Source: Perilla frutescens
Taxonomy: Eukaryota > Streptophyta > Magnoliopsida > Lamiales > Lamiaceae
Assembly: GCA_026008535.1 (NCBI GenBank)
Contig: BRKX01000006.1
Location: 9,632,501-9,696,500, forward strand
DNA: 64,000 nucleotides
Reading direction: 5' to 3'
The position numbers were made by a program, and so were the translations under genes. Positions 58,242 through 64,000 of this stretch are shown here, one piece after another. Position 1 is the stretch's first letter, and the number at the start of each line of letters is the position of its first letter. The notes under the pieces are model-generated. The model worked only from the letters and a program-made list of their open reading frames with translations, ran no database searches and was not told the origin of the DNA.

Positions 58242-59459
58242 GATGAAGGCACAATAAGCATCAAAGAATCAAATGAAGAGCTGCCACTAAAGGATTTCAA
58301 GATTATTACTTTGTTAACAATTAAAGATTGGAGATCAAGATTTGAAGAACAATACATGATGATCAAGAGAGTTGAAGTCACAAGCATGCATGTTGGAGGC
58401 GTTTTGGACGTGCATGGCTTGCATGGGAGTTTTCGTCCCCCTTAGTTATTTAATTAAAGGGTTGAATTTTATTTAGACTATAGTATTAATTTAATTATTT
58501 TAGACTATAGTTTGGATCAGATTTTATTTAATTTTTATGTCAATTTTCGTCCTTATTTAAATAGGTTTAACTAGAATTGTATTTAAGTCATATTTCTATC
58601 TTGAATAGAATTCTAGTTTAGGTAATTCCCTAGTATAGTTAAATATCCTTTTTGGATCAGTTTTTTAGGCCTTTTTAGACTTAATTTTCATCCTCATTAA
58701 ACCCTATAAATAAGGGAACCATGTTACATTGATATTTTAGATATTATTGATTAAATTTGCCTTTGCATTCAATTTGTGTCTCAACCATTTAAAGCTTTTG
58801 GTTATTTTCTCGAAAATACTCATTCTTGAACCTTAGCAAACTTTGAGTCTTACATCAAGGAAACATTCTAATTCACACGAGGAATTAGGGTGAACTTGCT
58901 ATCCGAAGAACAACTTTGAGATTCATTTTCGTCGTACAAGATACGCAGGGGATTAATTGGGTTACAATTCAACAACACTATCATCATCATCACCATCTTC
59001 GACGTCCTTCATCACCATCAAGTCGTCCGTAATCCTTCCAAGATGCCAAATTCAGATCGTGTGTCGATCATTCTTCGTTCGAGCCCAATTCAAGATCAAT
59101 TCAACAGTTTTTATCCAAACCGTAAGTGCATCTAAATGCTAACATATCCTATCTACTCCTAGCCTTTCTTCACCATCACACACATCCCAAAATACCTCCT
59201 TTTTCCAGCCATAAATCATAATCCAAAACAACCCCTCTTTCGTTGGATTTGTGTGCCAGTTTTGTATCATCGTCTAAGTGTCATAATTAAGTCTAGATTA
59301 GTTTGTTCTTTATTTTTCGAGTTGTAATTCATTTATTTCAGATTATTTAATTTATTTGAGTCTTTAGAATAGGATTGAATCCTTCCATAATTGATGTGTT
59401 CGATCAAAAAGTCTTCCGCGCGTCTCTTGTATCTTGTACAAATTGTCCGGGTTACATCA
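58242..59459 (+). repeat. Copy 1 of a 1.2-kb tandem duplication with a short open frame
   Basis: The unit starts GATGAAGGCACAATAAGCAT and ends TTGTCCGGGTTACATCA. It opens with an ORF tail (SIKESNEELPLKDFKIITLL, DWRSRFEEQYMM, KRVEVTSMHVGGVLDVHGLH, stop at 58443-58445). Then come an AT-rich part and a TATA-like CCCTATAAATA at about 58701. The layout (TATA box, then a leader, ending in CA) resembles an LTR, but the boundaries are not proven. Confidence 0.75.
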
Positions 59460-59467
59460 TAAATTTG

Positions 59468-60669
59468 GATGAAAGCATAATAAGCATCAAAGAATCAAAT
59501 AAAGAGCTGCCATTAAAGGATTCCAAGATTGTTACTTTGTTAACAATTAAAGATTGGAGATCAAGATTTGAAGAACAATACATGATCAAGAGAGTTGAAG
59601 TCACAAGCATGCACGTTGGAGGTGTTTTGGACGTGTATGGCTTGCATGGGAGTTTTCGTCTCCCTTAGTTATTTAATTAAAGGGTTGAATTTTATTTAGA
59701 CTATAGTATTAATTTAATTATTTTAGACTATATTTGGATCAGATTGTATTTAATTTTTATGTCAATTTTTGTCCTTATTTAAATAGGTTTGACTAGAATT
59801 GTATTTAAGGCATATTCCTACCTTGAATAAAATTCTAGTTTAGGTAATTCCCTAGTATAGTTAGAGATCCTTTTTTGATTAGTTTTTTAGGCCTTTTTAG
59901 ACTTAATTTTCATCCTCATTAAGCCCTATAAATAGGGGAACCATGTTACATTGATATTTTATACATTATTAATTAAATTTGCCTTTGCATACAATTTATG
60001 TCACAACCGTTTAAAGATTTTGATTATTTTCTCAAAAATACTCATTCTTGAAGCCTAGCAATTTCAAGTCTTACATCAAGGGAACGTTCTAATTCACACG
60101 AGGAATTAGGGTGAACTCGCTACCGAGGAGTAACTTGAAAATTCATTTTCATCGTACGAGATACGCCGGGGATTAATTGGGTTATAAATCACTTCACCAC
60201 ATCTACGCCTCCATCATCCACGTTCCTCAACCTTCCATCAACGTCCGTGATCATCCCAAGCCACCAAGTACTGATCGTGTGTTGATCATCCATCGTTCGA
60301 GTCCAATTCAAGACCCGTTCGTCATAAACCGTAAGTCCTTCTCATCGTTATCATATCTTATCTACTCCTAGCTCTTCTTCACCATATTACACATCCAAAA
60401 TACCCACCTTTTCCAGCCATAATAATCGTCCCAAAACAGCCCTCTTTTTAGTTGGATTTTGTGTATTATTTTTGTGTCATCATCTAAGTATCGTATTTAG
60501 GTCTAGATTCATTTGTTCATTATTTTCGAGTCCCTATTGTTTTAATTCAATTTATTTTTAACATATTGGAGTCTTAGAGTAGGATTGAGTCCTTCCAAAG
60601 TTAACGTGTTCGTTCCTAGAAGTGTCCCGCGCGTTCTTGTATCCTGTACAAATTGTCCGGGTTACATCA
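59468..60669 (+). repeat. Copy 2 of the 1.2-kb tandem duplication
   Basis: It lies eight bases after copy 1, in the same orientation, roughly 90% identical by eye. It keeps the ORF tail (SIKESNKELPLKDSKIVTLL ... GVLDVYGLHGSF, stop at 59666-59668), the TATA-like CCCTATAAATAGG at about 59925, and the end TTGTCCGGGTTACATCA. The open frame is preserved in both copies with mostly conservative changes. Confidence 0.75.
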
Positions 60670-61732
60670 GAAGGTTAGAATTCCTTCTGTGAAATTGAGG
60701 TGGGGGCGAAAAATTGAGAAGAAAACCTTTCTTGCAAGAAGAGTGTTATTCGACCCAACATAATTCCACCAATTCGAACTTTATCGAGTTCATTCGTAAG
60801 TATTTTTTTTTATTCAGCTACTCAATTTGAAATTAAACGTGTAGGCCATTTATGTTGTTTATTAAGTTTAAAATGCTAGAATAAGTTAATGAGTTCATGT
60901 AAACTTTGAATTTGTGAAAACTTTATGAAAAAAAAACTAAATTTGATGGGTATTTTGTTGAGTTTTGGATTGGAATTCACAAGTTTCACTCAAAGCCTTG
61001 ATATAGCTTCAATATGGAATTTTCGAACTAAATGCAGATGTCCGTGTTCTTGGATTTTCGATAAAGGTTTTTTTGAACCAGGTATTTGACGGTCGATTTT
61101 TTTATTTTTATTTTTGATCTTGTGACTTGTGATCATTTTTTTTTCTATAATATTTCTATTTACCAACTGTTTTGTAGAAATGATAATGTAGTTGCATTTA
61201 TATTAGTAAGTTGAGTAGTTTTCCAGCTTATGGAATAAGTTTTGTTGGTGTAAATATATAAGTTGCAAGCTGGTGAACTTATCTTTTATCTCGAAATATA
61301 CTTTCAGTATCTTTTGCTATGAGGGATACGCATGAATCACATATGCATACAATATGCTTTGGAGTGAGGAGTTCCTACATGGATCGGTGTAATTTCCTCC
61401 AAGAGGCTTCCTATCCATCTAGAGCTTTCGACATGGATCATGGCTCTTGTTGTCTCATTCCGTGAGGTCAACATAGTAATACCAGATTCTTTACTTTGTC
61501 ACTGTCTTTGATTCCTCCCTCTTCATATATGTCAACACATTCTTCTCAAGAGTTTATTTTAAGTTAGATCGGTAACTTTGTTACATATATTGGGCCTATT
61601 TGCGAGCAGAGTTTTCATTATCTCTGTTAATGATGTGCTTATTCCATTATTTTTTGTTTTGTTTGTTGATGTGCCTGCTTTCTTTTTTAGATGATACGTT
61701 TTGCAATCTAGTTCTATATATCTATTTGTTGT
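60670..61732. other. Sequence between the tandem duplication and the DNA ligase relic
   Basis: 60670-60800 is purine-rich and reads like a leader exon with a donor-like CGTAAGTA at 60794. The rest is AT-rich. I found no further DNA ligase exons in it. Confidence 0.45.
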
Positions 61733-64000
61733 AGATGTTGCTTACCAAGTTTTTCTTGGTATATTCGGTACACATGCTCACAAAAATGTTGTTATGAACG
61801 AAATCAAAGTGAATGTTTGCATATTTACTTTTGACATTCTCTATCTTAATAGGCTACAACTCTTGCAAGAGCAACTTAATGCTCGTAGAGAAGTATCTTA
61901 TTTTTTTGGCCCAATTATTTATTTTCCTCTTTAATTGACTGATAATGCTTGTGTTTCCAACAATTCCTTAGTTATAGTATTAATCAGCAATTGGATATGT
62001 TCAGAGCAAACTGTATATTTTTGTTGTTTTATACTTCCAATTTTTACTGTCAAACTAAAGAGGATACATTTTTTTCCTGATGTTGGTTAGTTGGCTCAGA
62101 CTTAAATGAATCTTGCCGTTATTTTGTAGATTGTTTCATTTGGTATGGAAGTTTTATTCCTATTGTTGTTCTGATATCTGTCAACTTTTTTATGTTGCTC
62201 TGACATCTGTTAACTTCTGTCTCTAACAACTTTAATATTATGTCTTACACTTAATAACATAGTTGTAAAATGCGGCCTAAGCCCCCGCTTAGGCGCTCGG
62301 CGCGACGGCCTATGGCCATGGAAAATATGTTATAATCGACTGATTAATTGGATGGACCGCATAGTCAGACTTAGGCGACCGCCTAGGCGATTAAGAAGTG
62401 CCTACTTGGTTTTTGTAAAATAATATGTCACCCTCCCCAGTCCATCCAACATTACAACATCACCTTCCACTCATTGTTGATGTTGGCTCGTCATCGTTGT
62501 GCCGCGACTATTTAGGTATTTTTCTTTCTTTTTTATGTTCTTTCACGAATTTTGTTTTCTTGGGAGAAAGAAAATGGATTTTTTCCTTCTTAAATCTTGA
62601 TAGTTGAGGAAGAATATGGTTTCTATAAGTTCGAAAGCTCATATGCTTGATAGTGGGAGAATATTGTTTAATTCCATTCCACCTTCTCAATTTGTAGCAC
62701 TAAGTTCGAAAACAATATGGCCATAAGTAATTTAGTGATGAGATGATTTAATGCATATTGAATTGTGAATTCGTGATGCAAAGATTGTTTGAACTTAATC
62801 ACGGTTCCACTTCTATTTTATTTTATTATTTTATATAATGGCAAAATTATAGGCAAATTTTTATTTTAATCATTCTATATTTTCGGTAGTGAAAATTGTT
62901 TAATTCCATTCCACCATTTCAATTATTTTCTTGTTCCAGACTTCCACCATATTTGCTTTATTTTATATAATGGCTAGTTCTTTTAATTCGTTTATGAATT
63001 AACTTGATTGATCCAGGAGCTGAAATGTGTTTTTTTTTTTGTTGATTCATTGTGCTAAATCTTAAAATTAGCTGAAATAGGTTTATTTGTTGCTCCAATC
63101 ATGTTTATTTGGATGAATTGAACTTTGAATGGTACTTTGTTTGAAATTTTGGATGATTTGAACTTTGAATGGTGCTTTGTTTAGAATGTTATGATTTATG
63201 AACTTATAAATGAAAATTTCAAAATTGACAGAGTAAAAATTAATTAATTAATTGATTGATTGAAAAATGACTTAAGGCAGCCTAGGTGCCAGCCCCCGAC
63301 CGCCCGACTAGCGCCTAGCGACTTCTGCAACCATGCCTAATAGTGAAGTAATCTTTCTTTAGATAAATTATTGAGCTCAATGTTAGTAAATTCAGCATCT
63401 TTGTTCCAACTTTTCTGTGTTGTTGCAAGTTTGGACTGATTTTGTGGTTCATTATATTTTCTTGTGTTGTATAGTAATGTTTGTTGACCTCTTGATGACA
63501 TTTTTGTAGCACCTTCTCAAATTATTTCAAGAAGAAATACAAAAGTTTATTGATGAGGTTGTTAAATCAAGATATGCCCAACTTTTATGTCTTCTATCCA
63601 TAGACATAATGATGTTGTTAATTCAAGGCAAGTCTTTTTAGTTGTTTGCCTTCCATCATCATCATCATCTAAGAAAATATATCTAGACTTGAGAATTTAG
63701 TGGTTGTGTTTTTGTTTTCCGATTAAATTTGTAAACTAAGCTACAATTTGTCATGTTGTATCAGTTTTTTGGACGATTATTATATGATTTTGACTACCAT
63801 AAGAAATTAAAAATAAAACTAAAAAACAGACTTATTTTACCAATACTACAAATTAAATAAATAAAATTTCTTCTTGCTTATGCTGTGTAATTACTTTCTA
63901 CTTTCCAGTTCTAAGGGGTTGATCAACAAAACATGATGATATTTATGAGCCTTTAAAAAGGTCAAAAGATTGGCTCAAATTGAAGAAGGACTATATGGAA
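61733..64000 (+). pseudogene. LIG1: DNA ligase 1 relic (partial, runs off the right edge)
   Basis: DNA ligase 1 joins nicks in replication and repair. Three exon-like pieces match its catalytic core in order. 61740-61892 encodes HKNVVMNEIKVNVCIFTFDI, then LYLNRLQLLQEQLNARRE. 63520-63570 encodes LFQEEIQKFIDEVVKSR. 63915-64000 encodes GLINKT and, after a shift, IYEPLKRSKDWLKLKKDYME. The known protein continues from EGLIIKT to YEPSKRSNNWLKLKKDYMES, so the last piece has lost bases and shifted frame. Key blocks on both sides (the KYDGER lysine motif) are missing from the window. A 1.1-kb inverted-repeat element sits in the intron at 62259-63334. It looks like a pseudogene fragment, though exons beyond the edge cannot be judged. 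Confidence 0.72.
62259..63334. mobile_element. Inverted-repeat element with 'CCTAGGCG' ends in the ligase intron
   Basis: The left end is TAGTTGTAAAATGCGGCC followed by TTAGGCGCTCGGCGCGACGG. The reverse complement of the right end is TGGTTGCAGAAGTCGCTAGG with GGCGCTAGTCGGGCGGTCGG. GC-rich CCTAGGCG-type palindromes at both ends and an AT-rich, non-coding middle match a widespread type of non-autonomous plant element. Flanking repeats are not clear. Confidence 0.6.

Overview
The window is nuclear DNA of a flowering plant, almost certainly a eudicot. It has spliced genes with plant introns, Ty1/copia retrotransposons of the SIRE type, MITEs, and very AT-rich intergenic DNA. Three genes look intact: an AP2/ERF transcription factor (42092-43261, +), the RNase P/MRP subunit POP1 (45952-50202, -, ten exons) and a BTB/NPH3-family protein (51345-53018, +, three exons). 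The right edge carries decayed exons of DNA ligase 1.

From 1 to about 27.7 kb the window is a nest of mobile elements. SIRE-1 (+) enters at the left edge and runs to a 3' LTR that stops at 6462. It is interrupted there by SIRE-2, whose 3' LTR, third ORF and pol lie on the minus strand (6463-13939). The gag and 5' LTR of SIRE-2 are found about 10 kb away on the plus strand (23113-25558). The 5-bp target duplication matches only if the two parts are one element (AATCT at 6458-6462, AGATT at 23108-23112), and gag and pol join in frame at 25558/13936. An inversion of about 11.6 kb (13940-25558) therefore cut SIRE-2. It also carried away the rest of the SIRE-1 LTR (22210-23112), the older copia relic that SIRE-1 had entered (19476-22209), and half of a terminal-inverted-repeat element whose other half is at 25559-27667.

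From 27.7 to 38.2 kb there are further inverted-repeat elements. Several abut (TA)n tracts, and their interiors are filled with family-specific short motifs (AGCAT or GATACTT). One of them (35607-37808) carries a captured fragment of a DELLA (GRAS) gibberellin-response gene: the DELLA/TVHYNP region without the GRAS domain. A TRIM, a fold-back element and a MITE are also present.

From 38 to 53 kb lies the gene-bearing part. From 53 to 64 kb there are a Stowaway MITE, another GATACTT element, a pogo-like relic, a 1.2-kb tandem duplication and the DNA ligase 1 relic, which has an inverted-repeat element in an intron. The three intact genes are unrelated housekeeping or regulatory genes and do not form a pathway. 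The most unusual content is the resolvable nest-plus-inversion, the DELLA capture, and two GC-AG introns in POP1.
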